DNA of 64,000 bases from Pseudomonas farsensis (GTDB lineage Bacteria; Pseudomonadota; Gammaproteobacteria; Pseudomonadales; Pseudomonadaceae), in the NCBI RefSeq assembly GCF_014268805.2, contig NZ_JABWRF020000003.1:396001-460000 (forward strand). Reading direction: 5' to 3'. Positions 8,901 to 16,907 of this stretch are shown piece by piece; positions within the stretch are counted from its first letter, which is position 1, and each line of letters begins with the position of its first letter. The notes under the pieces were generated by a model. The model ran no database searches, was not told the DNA's origin, and saw only the letters and a list, made by a program, of their open reading frames with translations. A program made the position numbers and the translations under genes.

Positions 8901-9467
8901 ATGAGCATCAAATCGGACAAGTGGATTCGCCGCATGGCGCAGGAACACGGCATGATCGAACCGTTCGTCGAGCGCCAGGTGCGCGGCGAGCAGGACAGCC
9001 GGGTCATCTCGTTCGGCGTTTCGAGCTACGGCTACGACGTGCGTTGCGCCGATGAATTCAAGGTGTTCACCAACATCAACTCGGCCACTGTCGACCCGAA
9101 GAACTTCGACGCTGGCAGCTTCGTCGATATCAAAAGCGACGTGTGCATCATTCCGCCAAACTCGTTCGCCCTGGCCCGCACCGTCGAGTATTTCCGCATT
9201 CCGCGTGATGTGCTGACCATCTGCCTGGGCAAGAGCACCTACGCGCGTTGCGGCATCATCGTCAACGTCACCCCGCTCGAGCCTGAATGGGAAGGCCACG
9301 TGACCCTGGAATTCTCCAACACCACCACCCTGCCGGCGAAGATCTACGCCAACGAGGGCGTGGCGCAGATGCTGTTCCTGCAGTCCGACGAAGAATGCGA
9401 AGTTTCGTACAAGGATCGCGGTGGCAAGTACCAGGGCCAGCGTGGTGTCACCCTGCCACGTACCTGA
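8901..9467 (+). CDS. dcd: dCTP deaminase
   Basis: Deaminates dCTP to dUTP in pyrimidine deoxynucleotide synthesis. The 188-residue protein has the expected length and the family motifs KSTYARCG and the catalytic-glutamate segment TPLEPEWEGHVTLE. I chose the ATG at 8901 because the protein then begins MSIKSDKWIRRMA like its homologues; the longer frame from 8853 adds unrelated residues. After the stop, a hairpin GACGCAC/GTGCGTC at about 9526-9543 may act as a weak terminator. Confidence 0.97.
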   Translation: MSIKSDKWIRRMAQEHGMIEPFVERQVRGEQDSRVISFGVSSYGYDVRCADEFKVFTNINSATVDPKNFDAGSFVDIKSDVCIIPPNSFALARTVEYFRIPRDVLTICLGKSTYARCGIIVNVTPLEPEWEGHVTLEFSNTTTLPAKIYANEGVAQMLFLQSDEECEVSYKDRGGKYQGQRGVTLPRT

Positions 9468-9566
9468 GCCGACCAGTTGCGGGGAATTGTTTGCTGGCAA
9501 CGCACTCCAACGATTGAACAGTCCTGACGCACATGACGTGCGTCGGCTCTAGTCAGGAGTAGCCCA

Positions 9567-9773
9567 ATGAAACTTGACCCCGCAATCAGTGCCAAGCTGG
9601 CCGTCCTGCAGCCCAACCAGATCGGATTGCTGGCGTGGACATTGCTGGCGCATCCGCCAACCGCTCTGTACGCCGGTGGCGTTCCGCACCAGCCCGAGCC
9701 AGATACACCGCAGCCGGTCGAACCCGGTGAGCCGACCCTACCGGATGAGCCGCCACCCGCCCCCGTTGCGTGA
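9567..9773 (+). CDS. Small hypothetical protein, 68 aa, Pro-rich tail
   Basis: A 68-residue protein preceded by AGGAG. The first 35 residues contain a hydrophobic stretch (IGLLAWTLLAHPPTALY); the C-terminal half is nearly all Pro and Glu. I do not recognise a family. Its stop codon abuts the stop of the convergent pdeM gene. Confidence 0.6.
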   Translation: MKLDPAISAKLAVLQPNQIGLLAWTLLAHPPTALYAGGVPHQPEPDTPQPVEPGEPTLPDEPPPAPVA

Positions 9774-10430
9774 CTACTGCGTCAGCGGCCAGACCCTGTC
9801 GGCGCCGGTCAGGAACATACGGGTGCCCGCCTGTGGCGCCACGTTCCAGCCGCCGGTGAATTCCCCGAATGCTGGCAGCACTGCGACCTGCGCGCCGATC
9901 ACGAAGCACGGCAGGCGTAGGCGCTGGCGTGCGCGGCCGCGCAACACATAGGCAGGGTGCACATGGCCCGCCAGTACGGCATGGCTCGCGTGTGGCTCAG
10001 GTTCGTGGCACAGCGCAAATGGGCCGAGCAGCCAAGGCTCCTCATGCACGGTGATACCCAGCTCGACGGGCGGGTCGCCCGCATGCCGGTCGTGGTTGCC
10101 ACGCACCAGCACGATCTCAAGCTCGCAATGCCGTGTACGCCATGCTGCAAGCGCTGCCAACGTGCCGGCGGCGCGCGCGGTTCTGGCGTGCAGAAAATCC
10201 CCCAGCACCACGAGCCTGTTGCATGCATATCGCGCGAGCAGTTGGTCGAGCCGAGCCAAGGTTGCCTCAGTGGTGCCACGCGGCACGGGCTGATGCAGCG
10301 CGCGGTAGCTTGCGGCCTTGCCGATATGCAGGTCAGCCACCAGCAGCGTGTGCTGCTGCGGCCAGTAGATTGCTTTGTCCGCCAAAAGCAGCAGCGTTTC
10401 GCCTGCGTATTCGATTGCCAGTTCATCCAT
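9774..10430 (-). CDS. pdeM: Ligase-associated DNA damage response endonuclease PdeM
   Basis: A calcineurin-like metallophosphoesterase of 218 residues and the last gene of the ligase-associated repair operon. Metal-binding motifs are seen in order: VADLHIGK (D-x-H), GDFLHA, GNHD and AGHVHP. The family is assigned a DNA endonuclease role. Its start overlaps the helicase stop by 8 bp, indicating translational coupling. Confidence 0.92.
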   Translation of the reverse strand: MDELAIEYAGETLLLLADKAIYWPQQHTLLVADLHIGKAASYRALHQPVPRGTTEATLARLDQLLARYACNRLVVLGDFLHARTARAAGTLAALAAWRTRHCELEIVLVRGNHDRHAGDPPVELGITVHEEPWLLGPFALCHEPEPHASHAVLAGHVHPAYVLRGRARQRLRLPCFVIGAQVAVLPAFGEFTGGWNVAPQAGTRMFLTGADRVWPLTQ

Positions 10431-12870
10431 GCGCGGTGCCTGCGGCCTGTTCCAGTTCTGCGACCATTCTGGCGATGCGATCGGCCAGTTTTTCGGTGCT
10501 CATCGTTTCGCGCAAGCCTTCGACCAGCAAGGTGAACGCCAGCGGGCTTGGGCGCTTCAACACATGTAGGTCGAGGCGCCGAGCGGCCATTTTTTCCAGC
10601 TGCCAGCGCAGGCGCTCGATCTCCAGCTCTTCGGCCAGCACCTCGTCACGGGCCTGGCCCAGCAGCAGGTTATCCGGGTCATGCTTGCGGAACACCTCGA
10701 AGAATAGCCCGCTGGACGCCTGGATCTGACGCATGCTTTTCTGCGCAGCCGGGTAGCCGCCAAATACCAACCCGCAGATCTGCGCGATTTCCCGAAAGCG
10801 CCGCAGCGCCATTTCGCCAGCATTGAGGCTGGCCAATACGTCGTCGAGCAAGTGCTCGGCGGACAATACCCTTGGTAGCCACGCGGCCCAGTCAATACGG
10901 CTCGGGGTGAGCAGCTCGAAGCCGTAATCGCTCACCGCAATCGACACCGACAGCGGCTGCTCGCGGCTCACCCGCCAGGCGATCAGGCTAGCCAACCCCA
11001 GGTTGGCCATGCGCCCGGCAAAGGGGTAGAGAAACAAGTGCGAGCCTTGGCGAGTGTTCAGGGTTTCGGCAAGCAGGGTGGTGGTGGTCGGCACGGCAGA
11101 CCACTGCGCCTGCAGCGCCAGGAGCGGGCGCACCGCACGCAGCTCGGGGTTGTTGAAGCGCCCGTGGGCGGCGGCGTCCAGTTGTTCGACCAGTGCGTCG
11201 GCCAGCTCGCTGGAAAGCGGCATGCGCCCACCATTCCAGCGTGCCACTGCGGCCTTGCGCGAGGTGCTGCGGCGCACATAGGCGGTCATGTTCTCGACCC
11301 GGACCAGCTCCAGCACGCGCCCGCCGAACATCAGCGTGTCGCCTGGGCGAAGGCGGGCGATGAAGGCCTCTTCGACACTGCCCAAGGTCTTGCCGCCACC
11401 GCCCTTGCTCCAGAATTTCAGCTGTACGCTGGCCTCGCTGACGATGGTGCCAATGCCCATGCGGTGGCGGCGCGCCAGGCGCTCGCTGGCCACCCGCCAT
11501 ATCCCGTCAGGGTGTGCTTCGACCCGTTGGTAGTCGGGGTAGGCGCCCAGCGAGCTGCCGCCGTTGCGCACAAAAGCCAGCGCCCATTGCCAGTGGCTGT
11601 CGCGCAGGTCGCGGTAGGCCCAGGTACTGCGGACTTCAGCCAGCAGTTCGTCAGGCCGCATGCCGCTGCCCAGCGCCATGCTGACCACATGTTGCACCAG
11701 CACATCCATGCACAGGCGCGGCGAGCGCCTGGCCTCGATGCGCCCGGCTGCCAAGGCTTCGCGCGCGGCGGCGGCCTCGACCAGCTCAAGGCTGTGGGTG
11801 GGCACCAGGGTGATACGCGAGGTGCGCCCCGGCGCATGCCCGGAACGCCCGGCGCGCTGGGTAAGCCGGGCGATGCCCTTGGCCGAGCCGATCTGCAGCA
11901 CGCGCTCAACGGGCAGGAAATCCACCCCAAGGTCCAGGCTTGAGGTGCAAACCACCGCTTTGAGTTCACCTTTTTTCAGCGCACCTTCCACCCAGTTACG
12001 CGTTTCGCGGGCGAGCGAGGCATGGTGCAAGGCGATCAGCCCGGCCCAGTCGGGGCGCGCGTCGAGCAGCGCCTGGTACCACAGCTCGGCTTGGGCGCGG
12101 GTATTGGTGAACACCAAGGTGCTGGCGCTGTGCTCCAGCTCATCGGCCACCTGGGCAAGCATCTTCAGGCCCATATGCCCGGCCCAGGGGAAGCGTTCAA
12201 GCTGGGCCGGGATCAAGGTGTCGACCTCCAGGCGCTTGTCCTGCCGCCCCCGCACCAGCAAGCCGTGTTCAGGCACCAGCACCTGCATGGCGTGGTCAAG
12301 GTTGCCCAAGGTGGCCGATAGCCCCCATACCAGCAGGCCCGGCTGCCAGCGGCGCAACCGGGCCAAGGCCAGTTGCAGCTGGACGCCGCGCTTGTTGCCC
12401 AACAGTTCGTGCCACTCATCGACCACCACCAGGCGCAGGCTGGCAAAGTCGTTCTCGGCTTGGGCGCGGGTCAGCAGCAGGGTCAGGCTTTCGGGCGTGG
12501 TGATCAGCGCGCTGGGCAGGCGCCGAGCCTGGCGGGCACGTTCGGCGCTGCCAGTGTCACCACTGCGCACGCCCACGCTCCAGTTCAGTTGCAGCTCATC
12601 CAACGGCGCCTGCAAGGCACGCGCAGTGTCGGCGGCCAAGGCGCGCATGGGCGTGATCCACAGCACTTGCAGCGCTGCCGGCTGGCGCCCGGCGCTGTTT
12701 TGCGCAAAGGCGCGCAAGGCGGCCAGCCATACCGCGTAGGTCTTGCCGGTGCCGGTGCTGGCGTGCAGCAGGCCAGACTCGCCGCGCCCCACTGCTGCCC
12801 ACACCTGCCGCTGGAAGGCAAAGGGCTTCCAGCCGCGGGTGGCGAACCATGCATTGGCGAGGTCGGGCAT
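10423..12870 (-). CDS. Ligase-associated DNA damage response DEXH-box helicase
   Basis: An Lhr-like superfamily 2 DNA helicase of 815 residues. Walker A is HASTGTGKT at residues 37-45, Walker B is DEWH in VVDEWHELLGN, and motif VI reads TQRAGRSGHAPGR. An Lhr-type winged-helix/C-terminal domain follows. It works with the nearby ligase, exonuclease and PdeM in a bacterial repair module of known composition. Confidence 0.93.
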   Translation of the reverse strand: MPDLANAWFATRGWKPFAFQRQVWAAVGRGESGLLHASTGTGKTYAVWLAALRAFAQNSAGRQPAALQVLWITPMRALAADTARALQAPLDELQLNWSVGVRSGDTGSAERARQARRLPSALITTPESLTLLLTRAQAENDFASLRLVVVDEWHELLGNKRGVQLQLALARLRRWQPGLLVWGLSATLGNLDHAMQVLVPEHGLLVRGRQDKRLEVDTLIPAQLERFPWAGHMGLKMLAQVADELEHSASTLVFTNTRAQAELWYQALLDARPDWAGLIALHHASLARETRNWVEGALKKGELKAVVCTSSLDLGVDFLPVERVLQIGSAKGIARLTQRAGRSGHAPGRTSRITLVPTHSLELVEAAAAREALAAGRIEARRSPRLCMDVLVQHVVSMALGSGMRPDELLAEVRSTWAYRDLRDSHWQWALAFVRNGGSSLGAYPDYQRVEAHPDGIWRVASERLARRHRMGIGTIVSEASVQLKFWSKGGGGKTLGSVEEAFIARLRPGDTLMFGGRVLELVRVENMTAYVRRSTSRKAAVARWNGGRMPLSSELADALVEQLDAAAHGRFNNPELRAVRPLLALQAQWSAVPTTTTLLAETLNTRQGSHLFLYPFAGRMANLGLASLIAWRVSREQPLSVSIAVSDYGFELLTPSRIDWAAWLPRVLSAEHLLDDVLASLNAGEMALRRFREIAQICGLVFGGYPAAQKSMRQIQASSGLFFEVFRKHDPDNLLLGQARDEVLAEELEIERLRWQLEKMAARRLDLHVLKRPSPLAFTLLVEGLRETMSTEKLADRIARMVAELEQAAGTAHG

Positions 12871-12936
12871 GCGGGCGAAATCCTGCGAGGTCTGTGACTC
12901 TACTGACCGCCCGCCAAGCCGTTTGGTTTAACCGAA

Positions 12937-14052
12937 TCAGGCGCCCAATAGATAACCGCTGCGGCAGACCTTCTCGCCCGCCACGTGGGCCACCACCATG
13001 CCGGCTGTGGCCATGCGCCGCAGGCTGCGCGCATACATCAGCCCTGCCTGCGGCGTGTGCAGCGGCGTGACACGGTCGCTGAGCGGGTCGATCACTTCGG
13101 CAACCCGTTGCCCGGCCTCCAGGTACTGGCCGGGCTTGGCGTGAAACACCAGCAGCCCACCCAGCGGCGCGGCCACCTGCTCGACCGCCGCCAATGGCGT
13201 TGCCGGGCGGCGCAAGGCCGGCAGTGGCGCAGGCTCGCCTTCGATTACACCGCTGTGGGTCAGAAAGTCCAGGATCGCCTGGCAGTCCTGGGTGGCCAGC
13301 GCGTGGCTGACATCGCCCTGGCCGCGCAGCTCGATGGTCACCGCGACGCTGCCCAGCGGGATCGGGAAGCGCTTGCCGAAACGCTGCTGCAATTGCCACC
13401 ACACAAGACTGAAACATTCATCGAACGACTGCCCACCGGAGTCGGTGGCCAGCAGGCTTGCCTGCACACCCAGGTAGCGCGCCAGGGGCTCTACTTGAGG
13501 CCAGGCTTCGGGGGTGGTGTACAGGTGTTCCACAGCCTCGAAGTCGCAGTGCAGGTCGAGCACCATATCGGCATCGCAGGCCAGCCGTTGCAGCACCAGG
13601 CGTTGTGATTGCAGTGGCGTGCGCGCCGGGTGCGCATCCAGGCCGCGGCGCAGGTATTCGCGGATCAGCGCCAGGTTGTGCGCGGCATCCTGGGTCAGGT
13701 GCGGCTCGATCTGATCGCCGATGCTGTCAGACAGGTCGACGAACTTGCGGTTGAAGTTCTCGCCGCTTTGCAGCTCGAAGCGGCCCAGCGGCGCATCCAG
13801 CAGTACCTGCTCCAGGCCCACCGGGTTGGCGACCGGCACCAGCACCACTTCGCGGCGCAGGCGGTCTTGCTGCTCCAGCTCTGCCAGGCGCTGCTTGAGG
13901 TGCCAGGCTACCAACATGCCTGGCAGCTCATCGGCATGCAGCGAAGCCTGAATATAGACCTTGGCCCCATCGCGCGGGCCAAAATGGAAGCTGTGCAACT
14001 GGCGGGTGATACCGGGGACAGGGGACAGCAGATCGTGGGTCGAATGGTGCAT
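12937..14052 (-). CDS. Succinylglutamate desuccinylase/aspartoacylase-family zinc hydrolase
   Basis: An M14-like zinc-dependent deacylase or peptidase of about 371 residues. Zinc-binding motifs are HADE in IQASLHADELPG and the later histidine in VLDLHCDF; a catalytic glutamate is expected near the C-terminal VTIELRGQGD. I chose the ATG at 14052 (MHHSTHDLL); the longer frame adds an unrelated hydrophobic leader. It sits between the ligase and helicase genes on the same strand. Its substrate is unknown and its role in the repair operon is not established. Confidence 0.85.
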   Translation of the reverse strand: MHHSTHDLLSPVPGITRQLHSFHFGPRDGAKVYIQASLHADELPGMLVAWHLKQRLAELEQQDRLRREVVLVPVANPVGLEQVLLDAPLGRFELQSGENFNRKFVDLSDSIGDQIEPHLTQDAAHNLALIREYLRRGLDAHPARTPLQSQRLVLQRLACDADMVLDLHCDFEAVEHLYTTPEAWPQVEPLARYLGVQASLLATDSGGQSFDECFSLVWWQLQQRFGKRFPIPLGSVAVTIELRGQGDVSHALATQDCQAILDFLTHSGVIEGEPAPLPALRRPATPLAAVEQVAAPLGGLLVFHAKPGQYLEAGQRVAEVIDPLSDRVTPLHTPQAGLMYARSLRRMATAGMVVAHVAGEKVCRSGYLLGA

Positions 14053-14121
14053 GGGCGGCCTGAGGCAAACGTGGATAAGAAGACCCAAGGATAGAAGCAC
14101 AACTTTGCGTGCCGCGCACGT

Positions 14122-15774
14122 TCAGCCGAGCAGTGCTTGCAGGGTGGCCAGATCGTCGGCCTGCTCGACGGTTTTGTCATGCCGCCAGCGCAGCATGCGC
14201 GGGAACCGCACCGCGATTCCGCTTTTGTGCCGCTTGGACAGCGCAATACCCTCGAAACCCAGTTCGAACACCAAGGTCGGGGTGACGCTGCGCACCGGGC
14301 CGAAGGTCTCTATCGTGGTTTTGCGGACCACCGCATCGACCTTGCGCATTTCTTCGTCGCTCAGGCCGGAGTATGCCTTGGCGAAGGGCACCAGCGTGCG
14401 TTGTGCCGCGCCCGGTGGGCCGTCCCACACCGCGAAGGTGTAGTCGCTGTACAAGCTGGCCCGCCGGCCATGGCCGCGCTGGGCGTAGATCAGCACCGCA
14501 TCGACGCTGAACGGGTCGATTTTCCACTTCCACCAAAGGCCCATGTCCTTGGTGCGGCCCACCCCATACAGCGCCTCGCGTTGCTTGAGCATCAAGCCTT
14601 CGACCCCCAGGCTGCGCGACGCCTCGCGTTGGCGGGCGAGGTCGGCCCAGGAGTCGCCGGTTAGCAGCGGTGAGAGCAGCAGCGGCGCCAATGGGTGCTG
14701 TTCCAGCAGGTGCTCCAGCTGGCGCCGACGCTCGTGCTGCGGGCGGTTGCGCCAGTCCTCGCCTTGCCATTCGAGCAGGTCGTAGGCTTGCAGCATGACC
14801 GGCGCATCGGCCAGCAGTTTCTTGCCCAGGGTCTTGCGCCCAAGGCGTTGCTGGAGCAAGGCAAAAGGCTGCACGGCAATGCCGTCGCCGCCGGGCTTCC
14901 ACACCAGGATTTCACCATCGATCACCACCCCGTCGGGGAGCGTGGCCGCCAGGCTGTGCAGCTCCGGGAAACGCTCGGTGATCAGTTCTTCACCCCGTGA
15001 CCACACCCATAGCTGGCCGTCGCGCTTGACCACCTGGGCGCGGATGCCATCCCATTTCCATTCCACCTGCCAGTCCTGCACCGCGCCGAGCGCGCTGTCG
15101 AACTGCTCGACGGGCAGTTGCAGGGCGTGAGCGAGGAAAAACGGGTACGGCTGGCCGCCGCGCTGTTGGTGTTCGTCGTCCGACTCCGGGGCCACCAGCT
15201 TGAGGTAGCTGGCGGCGACCGGGCGGTGGCTGAGGTCGGTATAGCCGACCATGCGCTGGGCCACGCGTTTGGCGTCAAGCCCGGCAAGCTGGGCGAGGGC
15301 GCGGGTCACCAGAAGCTTGGACACGCCGACGCGGAAACTTCCGGTGACCAGTTTCAGGCACAGCATCAGGCTTGGGCGGTCGAGCTTTGACCAAAGCTGC
15401 GGCAGGCGCTCGCGCACCGCTTCGCCAGGCTGCCCACGCAGGGGCAGCAGGTGGTGTTCGACCCAGATAGCCAAGCCCTCATCCGTGCCATGCGGGTTTT
15501 CCGGCAGCAGCAACGAGATGGCCTCGGCGAGGTCGCCTACCGCTTGATAGCTTTCCTCGAACAACCATTCCGGCAGCCCGGCCTGCTCGGTGGCAAGTTC
15601 GCGCAGCAGGCGGCTGGGCACCAGCTGGCGCGGCCGCCCGCCCGCCAGGAAGTACACTGCCCAAGCCGCATCGCCTGCCGGCGCTGAGGCAAAGTAGTCG
15701 CGCAGCGCTTGCAGCTTGGCATTGCTGGAGGTGGTCGCATCCAGGCGCAGGTAGAGCTCGGCGAAGGCCTTCAT
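14122..15774 (-). CDS. ATP-dependent DNA ligase, ligase-associated operon type
   Basis: Seals nicks using ATP. The 550-residue protein has an N-terminal alpha-helical DNA-binding domain, the adenylation motif KxDG in EWKWDGIRAQ, motif III VIDGEILVW and an OB-fold C-terminal domain. It lacks the polymerase and nuclease domains of LigD. The start at 15774 forms an ATGA overlap with the exonuclease stop, so translation is coupled. Longer readings add a compositionally odd Arg-rich leader. Confidence 0.95.
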   Translation of the reverse strand: MKAFAELYLRLDATTSSNAKLQALRDYFASAPAGDAAWAVYFLAGGRPRQLVPSRLLRELATEQAGLPEWLFEESYQAVGDLAEAISLLLPENPHGTDEGLAIWVEHHLLPLRGQPGEAVRERLPQLWSKLDRPSLMLCLKLVTGSFRVGVSKLLVTRALAQLAGLDAKRVAQRMVGYTDLSHRPVAASYLKLVAPESDDEHQQRGGQPYPFFLAHALQLPVEQFDSALGAVQDWQVEWKWDGIRAQVVKRDGQLWVWSRGEELITERFPELHSLAATLPDGVVIDGEILVWKPGGDGIAVQPFALLQQRLGRKTLGKKLLADAPVMLQAYDLLEWQGEDWRNRPQHERRRQLEHLLEQHPLAPLLLSPLLTGDSWADLARQREASRSLGVEGLMLKQREALYGVGRTKDMGLWWKWKIDPFSVDAVLIYAQRGHGRRASLYSDYTFAVWDGPPGAAQRTLVPFAKAYSGLSDEEMRKVDAVVRKTTIETFGPVRSVTPTLVFELGFEGIALSKRHKSGIAVRFPRMLRWRHDKTVEQADDLATLQALLG

Positions 15775-16787
15775 GCGTCGGCCTGCGCGGCGGGCACATC
15801 GTCTTCTTCTCCGTATTCGGTGACGAACCCGCGAGCATCCAGGCCCTGTTCGCTCAGGTAGCGCACCAGCACGTTGACCGAGCCATGGGTGACCATCACC
15901 CGCTCGGCGCCGCTTGCGTTGATGGCCCACAGCAGGCCCGGCCAGTCAGCGTGGTCGGAAAGGATGAAACCCCGGTCGACCCCGCGCCGCCTGCGCGCAC
16001 CGCGCAGGCGCATCCAGCCGCTGGCGAAGCCGTCGCTGTAGTCGCCGAAGCGCTTCATCCATGTGCTGCCGCCTGCCGAAGGAGGTGCCAGCACCAGGGC
16101 CTGGCGCAGCATCGGGTCATTGCGCGGCAGGTCGCCGACATACAGTGTTTCGGGCAGATACACGCCAGCTTCGCGGTAGACCCGGTTCAGCGGCTCGACC
16201 GAGCCATGCACCAGGATCGGACCGATGTGCTCATCCAGCCCGTGGAGAATGCGTTGGGCTTTGCCGAAGGCGTAGCAGAACAGCACGCTGGCCTTGCCCT
16301 GGTCGCGGTTGGCGCGCCACCAGGCATTGATGTCGGAAAACACCTCGGCCTGGGCCGGCCAGCGATAGATCGGCAGGCCGAACGTCGACTCGGTAATGAA
16401 CGTATGGCAACGTACCGGCTCGAACGCCGCGCAGGTGCCATCGGGCTCGACTTTGTAGTCGCCAGAGGCCACCCACACCTGGCCTTGGTATTCCAGGCGT
16501 ACCTGCGCCGACCCCAGCACATGCCCAGCCGGGTGCAGGCTGAGGGTCACGCCATGGTGCAACAGGCGTTCGCCGTAGGGCAGGGTTTGCAGGTCGATGC
16601 CCTGGCCCAGTCGGCTACGCAGAATGCCGGCGCCGGGCGTGGCGGTGAGGTAGTGGCGGTTGCCGGAACGCGAATGGTCGCCGTGACCGTGGGTGATCAC
16701 TGCACGATCCACCGGCCGCCAGGGGTCGATATAGAAATCGCCGGGTGGGCAGTACAGGCCTTCGGGACGGGCGATGACGAGGTCCAT
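15771..16787 (-). CDS. Ligase-associated DNA exonuclease, metallo-beta-lactamase fold
   Basis: A beta-CASP metallo-beta-lactamase-fold nuclease of 338 residues, the first gene of the ligase-associated repair operon. The metal motif HGHGDHSR is at about residues 34-41. The beta-CASP region includes TESTFGLP, and a late SDHADWPG histidine completes the site. The operon promoter should lie in the 120 bp between this gene and the acylase gene stop at 16908. Confidence 0.94.
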   Translation of the reverse strand: MDLVIARPEGLYCPPGDFYIDPWRPVDRAVITHGHGDHSRSGNRHYLTATPGAGILRSRLGQGIDLQTLPYGERLLHHGVTLSLHPAGHVLGSAQVRLEYQGQVWVASGDYKVEPDGTCAAFEPVRCHTFITESTFGLPIYRWPAQAEVFSDINAWWRANRDQGKASVLFCYAFGKAQRILHGLDEHIGPILVHGSVEPLNRVYREAGVYLPETLYVGDLPRNDPMLRQALVLAPPSAGGSTWMKRFGDYSDGFASGWMRLRGARRRRGVDRGFILSDHADWPGLLWAINASGAERVMVTHGSVNVLVRYLSEQGLDARGFVTEYGEEDDVPAAQADA

Positions 16788-16907
16788 GGGCAGGGGTGTC
16801 GGTGGCGGGCGTTACAAGGTGGGAGCGCTGCCGGGGAAATAAAGTTCGGATTTAGTTGCCTGCCGCGAGGCAGTCGCTCGCGACAGGGTTCATTGTGCTG
16901 CGCCTGA

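Noticed and set aside
8614..9055. Plus-strand frame of 146 residues reaching into dcd
   Set aside because: It overlaps dcd in another frame and covers the cold shock gene leader; no homology pattern is visible.
12585..13417. Minus-strand frame of 273 residues across the helicase and zinc hydrolase genes
   Set aside because: It spans two real genes in a different frame and is Arg/Ala/Gly-rich, typical of a GC shadow.
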